From positions 1 to 24,248 of the forward strand of contig DVLK01000063.1 of NCBI GenBank assembly GCA_018715545.1: a DNA stretch of 24,248 nt. Reading direction: 5' to 3'. The notes beneath the pieces were generated by a model. That model worked only from the letters and a program-made list of their open reading frames with translations. It did not search any database and was not told the DNA's origin. The position numbers and the translations under genes are program-made. This document shows, in pieces, positions 1-6,922 of this stretch; within the stretch, counting starts at the first letter, position 1; the number at the start of each line of letters is the position of its first letter. The stretch is from Candidatus Caccovivens faecavium. Its GTDB lineage: Bacteria; Bacillota; Clostridia; Christensenellales; UBA1242.

Positions 1-543
1 CTTTGTTAAGTAATTCGAAGCGTCATGGCAATTTTCTAGTGTTGCCGAAAAGTCCATTGTTTCCGAGATGTAGCCATAGTTTGTGCCGATAAGCACCATG
101 CACTTTTCATCTAATAGCGGAATGATTTTAAATTCGGTGAGTATTAAGTTCTCAATGCCATTCATCATCACAACGGTTGGATAATTTGTGGCTTTCGAAA
201 TAACTTTCGCTATCTTTGAAATCATATCGGCAAGGCTCTGCGTTCTGTTTTCAATAATCGTCCTAACCTCTTCAAGTTCGCCATTAGTTGCTTTGACATC
301 TTTAAGTAGGTTCTCAACATAGAAGCGATAACCCTGCGCAGTTGGCACACGCCCGCCAGAGGTGTGGAGTTGCTTTAAAAAGCCCATGGCCTCCAAAGCA
401 TTAAGTTCGTTTCTAAGTGTCGCCGTTGAAACATCAAGTGCCGTCTTATCTTTAACCGAACTACTTGTGATTGGTGCGGAATCTTTTATGAACTCCTCCA
501 CCGCACTATTTAAAATTTTGATTTTCCTTTGAGATAATTCCAT
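1..543 (-). CDS. hrcA: heat-inducible transcription repressor HrcA, 3' end cut off by window
   Basis: HrcA represses class I heat-shock genes (hrcA-grpE-dnaK-dnaJ and groESL) by binding CIRCE operators, with GroEL helping it fold. The 181 codons present begin at the ATG read from 543, which follows an AGGAG ribosome-binding site. The N-terminal winged helix-turn-helix is recognisable: ATLRNELNALEAMGFL at about residues 49-64, followed by the family hallmark SGGRVPTAQGYRFYV. A coiled linker and part of the GAF-like dimerisation domain follow before the gene leaves the window at base 1. The CIRCE element just upstream and the usual gene order predict grpE, dnaK and dnaJ beyond the left edge. 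The identification rests on the motifs plus the operator and is nearly certain; whether the missing C-terminus is intact cannot be judged. Confidence 0.96.
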   Translation of the reverse strand, partial: MELSQRKIKILNSAVEEFIKDSAPITSSSVKDKTALDVSTATLRNELNALEAMGFLKQLHTSGGRVPTAQGYRFYVENLLKDVKATNGELEEVRTIIENRTQSLADMISKIAKVISKATNYPTVVMMNGIENLILTEFKIIPLLDEKCMVLIGTNYGYISETMDFSATLENCHDASNYLTK

Positions 544-567
544 TTTAACTCCTAGATTTTCTAGTTG

Positions 568-594
568 TTAGCACTCTCGACTTTCAAGTGCTAA
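568..594 (-). promoter_or_regulatory. CIRCE operator upstream of hrcA
   Basis: The left arm TTAGCACTC (568-576), a 9-nt spacer and the right arm AAGTGCTAA (586-594) match the CIRCE consensus TTAGCACTC-N9-GAGTGCTAA with a single mismatch. It lies between the hrcA -10 box and the hrcA start, so bound HrcA would block its own operon. This is the textbook arrangement. Confidence 0.96.
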
Positions 595-598
595 CACT

Positions 599-627
599 AT
601 TATATGCAGAAAAATAATAAAAGTCAA
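599..627 (-). promoter_or_regulatory. sigma-A promoter of hrcA
   Basis: On the minus strand, TTGACT (622-627), a 17-bp spacer and TATAAT (599-604). The predicted start of transcription is at about 592, inside the CIRCE element, consistent with repression by HrcA. Confidence 0.85.
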
Positions 628-819
628 CTAAAATTGTCAACTTTTTTAAAAATTTTTTATAAATATTTTATGCCAACATGAAAGTTATAACACCTTAGGC
701 ACCTTTCAAATGCAAGCATTAATATTATATTGATTGCTTAAATTAATATAATTAATATATAATCAATTAAATTTTGCTATCAAATTTTAATATCTTATAT
801 AAATTTTTAAAGAAAAATA
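628..819. other. very AT-rich spacer, nothing recognised
   Basis: This stretch lies between the divergent hrcA and leader-ORF promoters. It is extremely AT-rich, and I see no ORF with a ribosome-binding site, no strong hairpin and no known regulatory motif in it. Confidence 0.5.
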
Positions 820-848
820 TTGACAAATAAAAAATTATATCATATAAT
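820..848 (+). promoter_or_regulatory. consensus sigma-A promoter of the leader-ABC transporter unit
   Basis: TTGACA (820-825), a 17-bp spacer and TATAAT (843-848) match the vegetative consensus perfectly. Transcription would start near 855, giving about 260 nt of leader before the ABC transporter ATG. A perfect promoter before a terminator is typical of genes controlled by attenuation rather than by initiation. Confidence 0.9.
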
Positions 849-913
849 GAAAAAGTCGAGAGCTGTTTTTGTTCCAGCCTAAAAAAATTTTAACAAAAGG
901 AGAACTATTTAAA

Positions 914-991
914 ATGAGCAAATTACTTAATCAAACAGTTTACAACACTATATATCATGCGAATGGTTTTTCTTTTGCGATTATTTATTAA
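914..991 (+). CDS. 25-aa leader peptide of the ABC transporter attenuator
   Basis: This short ORF begins MSKLLNQTVYNTIYH and ends GFSFAIIY-stop. It follows a strong AAAGGAGA ribosome-binding site (896-903) and lies about 60 nt downstream of the predicted transcription start. It is too small to be a conventional protein and I recognise no family. Its position suggests a sensor peptide: codons 15-19 (H-A-N-G-F, 956-970) form the 5' arm of a hairpin that competes with the downstream terminator at 1021-1056. The distance to the exporter and the intervening terminator resemble ribosome-mediated attenuators of drug exporters, such as the leader upstream of bmrCD in Bacillus subtilis. The inducing signal is unknown. 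The ORF, ribosome-binding site and hairpins are visible in the sequence; the regulatory role is inferred. Confidence 0.72.
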   Translation: MSKLLNQTVYNTIYHANGFSFAIIY

Positions 992-1030
992 TACTTTTAT
1001 TAATTTTTCAGCGTAATTGTAACCTTCGTA
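958..1030 (+). promoter_or_regulatory. antiterminator hairpin overlapping the leader ORF
   Basis: Bases 958-968 (TGCGAATGGTT) can pair with 1021-1030 (AACCTTCGTA): ten pairs including one G-U, with T964 bulged. The 3' strand of this hairpin is exactly the 5' strand of the terminator, so the two folds exclude each other. A small AT-only hairpin (987-993 with 998-1004) at the leader stop codon fits inside the loop. Confidence 0.65.
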
Positions 1031-1056
1031 TGATAAAAATGCGGAGGTTTTTTATT
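1021..1056 (+). terminator. intrinsic terminator acting as attenuator before the ABC transporter
   Basis: The arms AACCTTCGTA (1021-1030) and TGCGGAGGTT (1040-1049) form a 10-bp stem with two G-U pairs and a 9-nt loop, followed directly by a T-run (1048-1053, then ATT). It lies between the leader stop codon (991) and the transporter ATG (1116) on the same transcript, so it would cut transcription before the exporter unless the antiterminator forms. Confidence 0.82.
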
Positions 1057-1078
1057 GCCTTCGTAAAAAATCATTAAT

Positions 1079-1111
1079 CGGAGGTAGTGCCTCCGAAGAA
1101 AATTTAGGAGG
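1079..1111 (+). promoter_or_regulatory. hairpin and SD-pairing region directly before the ABC transporter
   Basis: CGGAGG (1079-1084) and CCTCCG (1090-1095) form a tight 6-bp hairpin. CCTCC (1090-1094) can instead pair with the transporter's SD GGAGG (1107-1111), or with GGAGG in the terminator's 3' arm (1043-1047). With three GGAGG copies competing for one CCTCC, a second, translational layer of control is possible but unproven. Confidence 0.5.
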
Positions 1112-1115
1112 TTTT

Positions 1116-2924
1116 ATGAAAAAGAATAAGCAAAGAAAGATATCTCTCATGTCATATCTTTCAAAGTATAAGTTTGGCGTATTTTCATATATTCTTGTCT
1201 ATCTAATTGCTGGTGCTTGCACTGTGCTTCAAACAATATATATGGCGCAGGCAATATCATATATCACTGACTTAGGGAACAAACTGATGCTTGCCATTTA
1301 CACCCTTCTCTTTATCGCAGGACTCGTGCTTGTCAAGAGAGTTTGCTGGTTCATATCAGGTTATCTCTATCAAAAATATGCCAACAATATTATGGCTGAC
1401 ATGAATTTGGACTTAGCAAAACAGGCGTTTAGATTAAGCTCAAAAACATATGCTGACCATGATACAGGCACATTTGTTCAGAGAATTGTAAAGGACCCTG
1501 AACTTGTTGTCGGAAGGCTAGCAGATATGGTAGATTTTATCACCGATCTTTTAACTTCTCTTGTTATTGTGATATATATAACAACGCTTAACATCTATAT
1601 TGGTATAATTATCTTTGCAATCGTTGCCGTAGGACTCACATTGGAATTTTTTAGAAACAAGAAAAAGAGAGTTAATCGAAGAGATACTCGCAAGAAAAAT
1701 GATAAAATTAACTCTCTTACCACTGAAATTGTCAGAAGTGAAAAGGACATCAAAAGTTTAGGGCTAGAAGAAAAATTAAGTGAAGTTTCCAAATCAAACT
1801 ACGACGAATACAAAAAGTCAAGCTATAAAACAGAAATGACAGATATCTGCTTCTGGTCAGCAAGAAATTTTATAGTGGAATTTGTTGGAATTTTAATGCT
1901 TGCGCTTGGTGTCTATTTCATAGATTTAGGGCTTTTGACACTTGCTTCGTTCATGATAATCTATTCAAATAATGGCAACTTATATAGCTTCATTTGGATT
2001 TTAGGCAACATAGCTGATAACTTTGTTGAAATTCGAGTATGTTCAGAACGCATGATGTCACTTTTTGATGAAAGTATCTTCCCATGCGAACACTTCGGAA
2101 CAAAGTCGGTAGAAGAAGTTAAAGGCGAAATTATCTTCAAAAATGTTTCCTATTCATATGTAGAATATGCAGACGAAGAAGAGGAAGACGAAACAAAAAA
2201 GAAGAAGAAAAAGAAAAAAGAGCGAAAAATTGAAAGTGTCAACAAGATTTTCGACAATCTGTCTTTTAAGATTGAACCAAACACCACGGTTGCCTTTGTT
2301 GGTAAATCTGGCTCTGGAAAAACTACCATTTTAAACTTGATGTCAAAGATGTATGATGTCGATAGCGGAGAGGTTCTGATTGACGGAATAAATATAAACG
2401 ATTTAGATAAGCAATCACTTCGTAGCACCATTTCCCTTGTCAATCAGTTTCCATATATCTTCGACATGACGATAAGAGAGAACTTATTGCTGGCAAAAAA
2501 GGATGCCACAGAAGAGGAACTTGAAAGTGCCATTAAAAGAGCATCTTTATCAGAATTTGTCGGAACACTTAAAAAAGGACTTGACACAAAGGTTGGAGAA
2601 AGCGGAATAAAACTTTCTGGCGGACAAAAACAAAGGCTCGCTATTGCAAGAGCATTACTAAGAAACTCGCCGATAATAATCTTTGACGAAAGCACAAGTT
2701 CACTCGACAACTTTGCCCAAGAGGACATTAAACATTCTATTGACAATATGAAAGGACAAAGCACAATTGTGATTGTTGCACACCGCCTTTCAACGATAAA
2801 AAATGTTGACAAAATCTTTTTCCTTGATGACGGCAAGATAGTGGATGTTGGAACATTTGATGAGCTATTTGAAAACAATATAAAATTCAAGAATATGTTT
2901 TATGCCGAAAACTTAGAAAATTAA
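1116..2924 (+). CDS. ABC exporter half-transporter (membrane domain fused to ATPase), multidrug-type
   Basis: This is a 602-aa type IV ABC exporter subunit, expected to dimerise and move substrates outward across the membrane using ATP. The N-terminal part (about residues 20-310) holds the hydrophobic transmembrane helices. The ATPase domain (about 335-600) has Walker A GKSGSGKT (near 395), signature LSGGQKQR (near 499), Walker B IIIFDES with the catalytic glutamate (near 520) and the switch histidine in AHR (near 555). The start follows TAGGAGG at a good distance. An odd feature is a charged insertion near residues 350-372, between the A-loop region (SYSY) and Walker A: a glutamate/aspartate run, then eight lysines. 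No partner half-transporter is adjacent, so a homodimer is likely. The substrate cannot be read from sequence; drug or peptide export is inferred from the family and the attenuator upstream. Confidence 0.92.
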   Translation: MKKNKQRKISLMSYLSKYKFGVFSYILVYLIAGACTVLQTIYMAQAISYITDLGNKLMLAIYTLLFIAGLVLVKRVCWFISGYLYQKYANNIMADMNLDLAKQAFRLSSKTYADHDTGTFVQRIVKDPELVVGRLADMVDFITDLLTSLVIVIYITTLNIYIGIIIFAIVAVGLTLEFFRNKKKRVNRRDTRKKNDKINSLTTEIVRSEKDIKSLGLEEKLSEVSKSNYDEYKKSSYKTEMTDICFWSARNFIVEFVGILMLALGVYFIDLGLLTLASFMIIYSNNGNLYSFIWILGNIADNFVEIRVCSERMMSLFDESIFPCEHFGTKSVEEVKGEIIFKNVSYSYVEYADEEEEDETKKKKKKKKERKIESVNKIFDNLSFKIEPNTTVAFVGKSGSGKTTILNLMSKMYDVDSGEVLIDGININDLDKQSLRSTISLVNQFPYIFDMTIRENLLLAKKDATEEELESAIKRASLSEFVGTLKKGLDTKVGESGIKLSGGQKQRLAIARALLRNSPIIIFDESTSSLDNFAQEDIKHSIDNMKGQSTIVIVAHRLSTIKNVDKIFFLDDGKIVDVGTFDELFENNIKFKNMFYAENLEN

Positions 2925-2938
2925 ATTTAATAAAAATT

Positions 2939-2972
2939 AAAGGATATTTCGAAAAAATATCCTTTTTTTATT
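2939..2972. terminator. bidirectional intrinsic terminator between the ABC transporter and the FrhB-like gene
   Basis: AAAGGATATT (2939-2948) pairs with AATATCCTTT (2956-2965), giving a 10-bp stem and a 7-nt loop. A T-run follows on the plus strand, and AATTTTTATT follows the hairpin on the minus strand. It can therefore end both converging transcripts. Confidence 0.85.
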
Positions 2973-3020
2973 GATTGTTTATGATTTTTTTAACAAAATC
3001 GCGTTTTTTTGTTTATTTTA

Positions 3021-4115
3021 TTATAACAATCCCCAACCGTATTTTTTAATAACCTTATCAAAAGGAAGTCTACTTAAATCTTTAAAAAACTTCTTTCTGA
3101 TAGGATTTTTTAATGCTGACTTATAATACATCTTATTATGCCTTACGGCATCTTTAAACTTCACTTCTTTATATGCCATCTTATCTCTTAACACATCAAA
3201 AAGCTTCTTGCCTTTGTCGCTGTGGATTAGAATGAGGGAAACGCCCTTGCCATCATTAATTTTTGGGTAAACAGTATTAATTCCCCAAAAGTCCGCAAGC
3301 GTTATGTCGCTTTGGCGTGTTATAGTTTTAAACGCACACGCGTGGCAACTAGGACGCGAACACTTATTAAGCAAAAACATTCTCACCATTGGATCTCTTG
3401 AATTTGGTAGTTTCGCATACTCTTTTCCATTTTTTAATTTTATATAAAAGCAAGTTTTTGTTTCGTCAGCAAACTTCTTCCTAAAAGAAATTTCTTCACA
3501 ATTTTCGCCTCCGCGATACGCAACATACTTCTCCCAAACAAGCGGAGAAGGCACACCATGACAGATTAAATCTTGCGTGATAAGGTTATCGTAGTCCTTT
3601 CTTAAATAGCTTTTAAGCCCACCAATTTGACAACCCGTTCCAGTGAAAAGCACAAGACGCCCACTCTCCAAAAATTCCTTTGCCTTTTTGAAGGAATTAC
3701 CCATATAGCTTTGAACATACTTTGAAACGCGAAGCTTTTGTAAATCTTCCTTTCTTTCTATATATGTATGGCGCACATTAAACTTTTCATCAAACGAAGC
3801 GCCAAACACCACGCCACCATTATCTAAAATATAATCGGCAAGAAGCGAAAATACTCCGCCAGAAGAAGAGTTCATTCTGACACTTAAATCGTTATTGATA
3901 GCAGCATACGCTTTTGGAGCTATCTTCTCATCTTTCTTTTTATTTAAAATTGGACATATTCTTTCGCAAAGCCCACAACCGATACAGCGCGATTTATCAA
4001 CAACAGGATATAGAAAGCCCTCCTCATCTCTCTCCATTGAAATGCAGTTTACAGGGCAAATAGAGGCACACGCAGTGCAACCCGAACACAATTTTTTGTC
4101 ACGAATTTCTATCAT
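3021..4115 (-). CDS. FrhB/FdhB-like iron-sulfur protein of the polysaccharide-cluster type
   Basis: A 364-aa protein with an N-terminal ferredoxin-like module binding two [4Fe-4S] clusters: C10-x2-C13-x2-C16-x3-C20-P and C44-x2-C47-x2-C50-x3-C54-P. The coenzyme F420 hydrogenase/dehydrogenase beta-subunit N- and C-terminal domains follow, including a CxxC pair (SCHACAFK) and the family motif DITLADFWG. Such proteins are common next to polysaccharide pyruvyl transferases in capsule or exopolysaccharide loci of organisms without F420, where their redox role is not settled. I start it at the ATG at 4115, because the longer frame begins at a TTG that is itself part of the TTGGAG ribosome-binding site. 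The pyruvyl transferase gene ends 123 nt upstream on the same strand, and the two are probably co-transcribed. Confidence 0.88.
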   Translation of the reverse strand: MIEIRDKKLCSGCTACASICPVNCISMERDEEGFLYPVVDKSRCIGCGLCERICPILNKKKDEKIAPKAYAAINNDLSVRMNSSSGGVFSLLADYILDNGGVVFGASFDEKFNVRHTYIERKEDLQKLRVSKYVQSYMGNSFKKAKEFLESGRLVLFTGTGCQIGGLKSYLRKDYDNLITQDLICHGVPSPLVWEKYVAYRGGENCEEISFRKKFADETKTCFYIKLKNGKEYAKLPNSRDPMVRMFLLNKCSRPSCHACAFKTITRQSDITLADFWGINTVYPKINDGKGVSLILIHSDKGKKLFDVLRDKMAYKEVKFKDAVRHNKMYYKSALKNPIRKKFFKDLSRLPFDKVIKKYGWGLL

Positions 4116-4238
4116 ATTTTTCTCCAAAAGTCAATTTCAAATACAATAATTAGTTAACATATATAACTTTAAAAACAAGTTTAAAAACTAAAAAATTAGA
4201 TAGATCATATAAAAATGGCAAAAAAATTAACTAAAATT

Positions 4239-5288
4239 TCACTTTTTTTGCGAATTTAGTACGCTTTCTAATGATTTTTTCAAAAACTCCATGCTTTTTT
4301 CTCTTTCTTTATTTAACCTCTCATTAACATCCTGGTAGTCAAGCTTAAATAAATCTTCCTCCTTTAAGGTTTTATAATTTCTATTTTCAAGCCCTGTAAT
4401 TTTTAGTATTGAAGTAATACGAGAGTTGGAAACTTGTTTTGAAGAAAACGAAACAAATGGCTTTTCGAGGGCGATAGATAATGCATGCCCATGGAAAGAG
4501 TTAGTGCAAACAAGCTTCGCATTAAGAATAATATCAATAAATTCTTGCGCGGTGACGGTTGTAAATTTGTTGCTAAATTTATTGATATTTACAACCGCTA
4601 AATTATACTTTTTAGCAACTTTATCAACATATTCTCTAAAAACTTTTGGAAGTGAAAATCCATAAGTCAGAATATAGCTTTTCGGCTTACCGTTGACAGG
4701 TTTAGCATATTTTTGCCAATCCAATTTATTAAGTAAAAGTGTAGGGTCTAAGACAACAGGCACATCCTTTCCTGTTAGCGTTTTAACAAGTTCCTGCCCT
4801 TTTATTTCTCTTGTTGAAATATAAGGAATATGATTTAATCCTTCAATAAAAGCCTTAACTTTTTTCTTTTTAATCTCATTCACGCCAAAGCTAGCCGAAT
4901 ATGCCATACATTTTTCACTATCGGCAAACATAGCAAATTTAACAAAGGGATTTTCAACATAGCCAGGGTTCCAAATCTGGTCACTGCCGATTACAAAGGC
5001 GTCATATTCATCATTAAGCATGCAAAGTTTTTTCTTGGAATACCTATCTAAATTTATCGTTTTAGAATTGTCATTTTTTATCATTTTCTTCTTGCGTTTT
5101 AAGATAGGCACAAAGGTAAGCGGACTAATGATAGGATAAACATAGGACAAAATATGCTTGGAACATCCTCCTATCGTATCTACTTCTGCGTCTTTATAAA
5201 TCTCCTTTATCTTCGCTTGCAAGGCATAATTTTGAAGCCTATTGCCATAATTTGTAAAATCAATTATAGTTAAGATTGCAATTTTCAT
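4239..5288 (-). CDS. polysaccharide pyruvyl transferase family protein
   Basis: A 349-aa member of the WcaK/CsaB-type family, which transfers pyruvate from phosphoenolpyruvate to make ketals on surface glycans. Visible features are the N-terminal start (MKIAILTIIDFTNYGNRLQNYALQ region) with the NYGNxLQxYAL motif, VIGSDQIWNPG near residue 100, and the C-terminal TNSFHGHALSIALEKPFV motif. The start is set at the ATG at 5288, behind GGAG; the longer frame starts at a TTG inside that ribosome-binding site. It lies 61 nt downstream of the pyrophosphatase stop with no clear terminator between them, and just upstream of the FrhB-like gene. No glycosyltransferases flank this pair, so the acceptor sugar is unknown. 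Confidence 0.88.
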   Translation of the reverse strand: MKIAILTIIDFTNYGNRLQNYALQAKIKEIYKDAEVDTIGGCSKHILSYVYPIISPLTFVPILKRKKKMIKNDNSKTINLDRYSKKKLCMLNDEYDAFVIGSDQIWNPGYVENPFVKFAMFADSEKCMAYSASFGVNEIKKKKVKAFIEGLNHIPYISTREIKGQELVKTLTGKDVPVVLDPTLLLNKLDWQKYAKPVNGKPKSYILTYGFSLPKVFREYVDKVAKKYNLAVVNINKFSNKFTTVTAQEFIDIILNAKLVCTNSFHGHALSIALEKPFVSFSSKQVSNSRITSILKITGLENRNYKTLKEEDLFKLDYQDVNERLNKEREKSMEFLKKSLESVLNSQKK

Positions 5289-5349
5289 ATTAAACTCCAA
5301 AAAATATTAATTTTGACATATTTTTTCTATTTCACACTAAATTAAATTT

Positions 5350-5880
5350 TTAATATTTAAACTTTTTTGAGAACGCTTTGATGTTTTCTTCAATAATCTT
5401 TCTCGCCTCTTCATGACCGCCTAATTCTTCGACATGAACGACCTTATTTTCAAGTTGTTTATAGACGGAAAGAAAATGTTTTAGCTCATCAAAGATATGT
5501 TTCGGCAATTCCGATATGTCCTTGTATTCGTTATACTGCGGGTCACCAAAAGGAATGGCAATTATCTTTTCATCATTTTTATCTCTATCTGTCATTGTCA
5601 CAACGCCGATAGGATAACATCTTACAAGACACAGCCTAGCAAGCGGTTGACTACATAAAACAAAAACATCAAGCGGGTCACCATCATCGCTGAGCGTAAG
5701 TGGAATAAAACCATAGTTCATAGGGTAATTCGTGCTGGTGTACAGCACCCTGTCCATCTTCAAAAATCCCGTTTCCTTGTCAAGTTCATATTTCGTCTTA
5801 TCGCCCTGCTGAATTTCAATGCAGGCAACAAAATCGGTCGGCGTCACTCTCTTTTTATCTATATCTTTCCAAATATTCAT
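5350..5880 (-). CDS. ppa: family I soluble inorganic pyrophosphatase
   Basis: A 176-aa cytoplasmic enzyme that hydrolyses pyrophosphate to two phosphates, pulling biosynthetic reactions forward. The family I signature is present as DDGDPLDVFV, with NYGFIPLTLSDDG before it and the downstream acidic/basic residues (MTDRDKNDEKIIAIP, then NEYKDISELP). The start is placed at MNIWKDI (ATG at 5880), behind a GAGG ribosome-binding site. A longer frame would begin at 5907, upstream of the -10 box at 5896-5901, and so outside the likely transcript. The length fits family I enzymes of about 175 residues. The minus-strand terminator at 5971-6000 isolates it from the gene upstream. Confidence 0.95.
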   Translation of the reverse strand: MNIWKDIDKKRVTPTDFVACIEIQQGDKTKYELDKETGFLKMDRVLYTSTNYPMNYGFIPLTLSDDGDPLDVFVLCSQPLARLCLVRCYPIGVVTMTDRDKNDEKIIAIPFGDPQYNEYKDISELPKHIFDELKHFLSVYKQLENKVVHVEELGGHEEARKIIEENIKAFSKKFKY

Positions 5881-5895
5881 ACTTTCCTCAATGGT

Positions 5896-5904
5896 ATTAT
5901 AACA
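5896..5904 (-). promoter_or_regulatory. extended -10 promoter of ppa
   Basis: The minus strand reads TGTTATAAT (5896-5904), an extended -10 element. The -35 position (5919-5924, TTTTAT) is weak, which an extended -10 tolerates. The predicted transcript has a short leader of about 10 nt holding the GAGG site. Confidence 0.7.
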
Positions 5905-5970
5905 CAACTAATTAAAATATAAAAACAAAACACAAAAACAATTTTCAAAATATAGAATTTTAAACTTTTT

Positions 5971-6000
5971 AAATAAAAAAGAGGATTTTTAGTCCTCTTT
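5971..6000 (-). terminator. intrinsic terminator after the putative spore-surface gene
   Basis: On the minus strand, AAAGAGGA pairs with TCCTCTTT (5978-5985 with 5993-6000), followed by a T-run. It sits 15 nt past the stop codon of the 6016-6684 gene. Confidence 0.85.
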
Positions 6001-6015
6001 CTATATATATTAAAA

Positions 6016-6684
6016 TTATTGAATTCGATTGATAACATTTGATGCGGCTGCGGTTGGATAGGTTGGCAAATCTTGTATGCCTGGACATTGAGAGCCACAC
6101 GCCTGTTGACAAGGTGGTAAGCATGGATAACCATAACTTGGCACAAGCACATCAACGATTGCTGAAACTCTGATAATGATTTGAATACAAGCGGTAACCG
6201 TGAAGATGTTTGGCGAAGTAAATGTACCTATCTGACTTGAAAATAACGCACTTGCCGTTATGTCAATAGGTGTTGCCGAAGGCTGAGGCACAAACAAGAC
6301 TACCGCCTTACTCACTGTCACTGACGAGGTTGCCGTGCCGATAACACCGCTTGCATCACGATAAGTGATAGTTACAGGAATGCTTATATTCATCGTAACA
6401 TTGGCATAATTTGGTGCATTGTCTAACCTCTCAACAATTAGATCTGTCACCGTTGCGGTTGAGCCTGCAGTAGTTTCCGCCGATAAAAATGTGAGCGGAA
6501 GCGTTGGGTCAGCTGGCGTGAAGTTTGTCGCCTGCAAAACAATTCCGGTTTCCGTTCCTGTTGAAACACACGCATCAAAGATTTTTCGCGTTTGGATTAA
6601 AATCTTTTCGCATATTCCATTTGTAGGATTTCCACTAATAGGCCCCGGTCTATTCCCATTAGTATTATTGATATAAAAAGACAT
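6016..6684 (-). CDS. putative clostridial spore-surface protein (CsxC-like), function unproven
   Basis: A 222-aa protein with a Pro/Gly/Asn-rich N-terminus (MSFYINNTNGNRPGPISG), then GICEKILIQTRKIFDACVSTG. A middle part rich in Thr, Val and Ser is predicted to be all beta, with segments such as ISIPVTITYRD and ACIQIIIRVSAIVDVLVPSYGYP. The C-terminus is Cys/Pro-rich (PCLPPCQQACGSQCPG). There is no signal peptide. From memory this pattern resembles hypothetical clostridial proteins related to the exosporium protein CsxC of Clostridium sporogenes; I could not test this by search. The strong AAGGAGGT ribosome-binding site, a mother-cell-like promoter upstream and spoIVA nearby support spore-coat or exosporium use. 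Disulfide cross-linking through the C-terminal cysteines is a plausible inference. Confidence 0.62.
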   Translation of the reverse strand: MSFYINNTNGNRPGPISGNPTNGICEKILIQTRKIFDACVSTGTETGIVLQATNFTPADPTLPLTFLSAETTAGSTATVTDLIVERLDNAPNYANVTMNISIPVTITYRDASGVIGTATSSVTVSKAVVLFVPQPSATPIDITASALFSSQIGTFTSPNIFTVTACIQIIIRVSAIVDVLVPSYGYPCLPPCQQACGSQCPGIQDLPTYPTAAASNVINRIQ

Positions 6685-6713
6685 CTTTTAACCTCCTTAA
6701 AGTCCTTACACAA

Positions 6714-6742
6714 TATTTATATGCTTGCACTTCAAAAAGGTT
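6714..6742 (-). promoter_or_regulatory. possible mother-cell sigma (SigE/SigK-like) promoter of the putative spore-surface gene
   Basis: The minus strand reads AACC, with its AC at 6740-6741, then 16 nt, then CATATAAATA (6714-6723). This resembles SigK (AC ... CATA) and, less well, SigE elements. The spacing to the AAGGAGGT site and the ATG at 6684 is right. AT-rich DNA makes such matches easy to find by chance. Confidence 0.35.
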
Positions 6743-6891
6743 ACTTAGAATGTCTTTAAATGGTTTTTAGTTTTTTAAAAAATGATAATGAGTTGATTTT
6801 AATAATTAATATATAATATGATTTTAATTTTTTTATTTTAAATAACCAATTTTTTAATCTTATTTAGTAATAAATAGAAACCACAACATAT

Positions 6892-6921
6892 TGTGTAGTA
6901 TGCATTGCATACCACCACACA
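6892..6921 (-). repeat. interrupted inverted repeat right after the M18 aminopeptidase stop
   Basis: TGTGT pairs with ACACA at the outside. GTATGC pairs with GCATAC at the inside, around an AAT loop on the minus strand, with an asymmetric internal loop between the two helices. A second small hairpin (CACAA/TTGTG, 6882-6895) follows. There is no T-run, so it is not a standard terminator; it may stabilise the mRNA 3' end. Confidence 0.45.
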
Positions 6922-6922
6922 T

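Noticed and set aside
4113..4127. TTG start four codons before the FrhB-like ATG (and the same at 5300 for the pyruvyl transferase)
   Set aside because: The TTG belongs to the TTGGAG ribosome-binding site of the following ATG in both cases, so the shorter starts are used.
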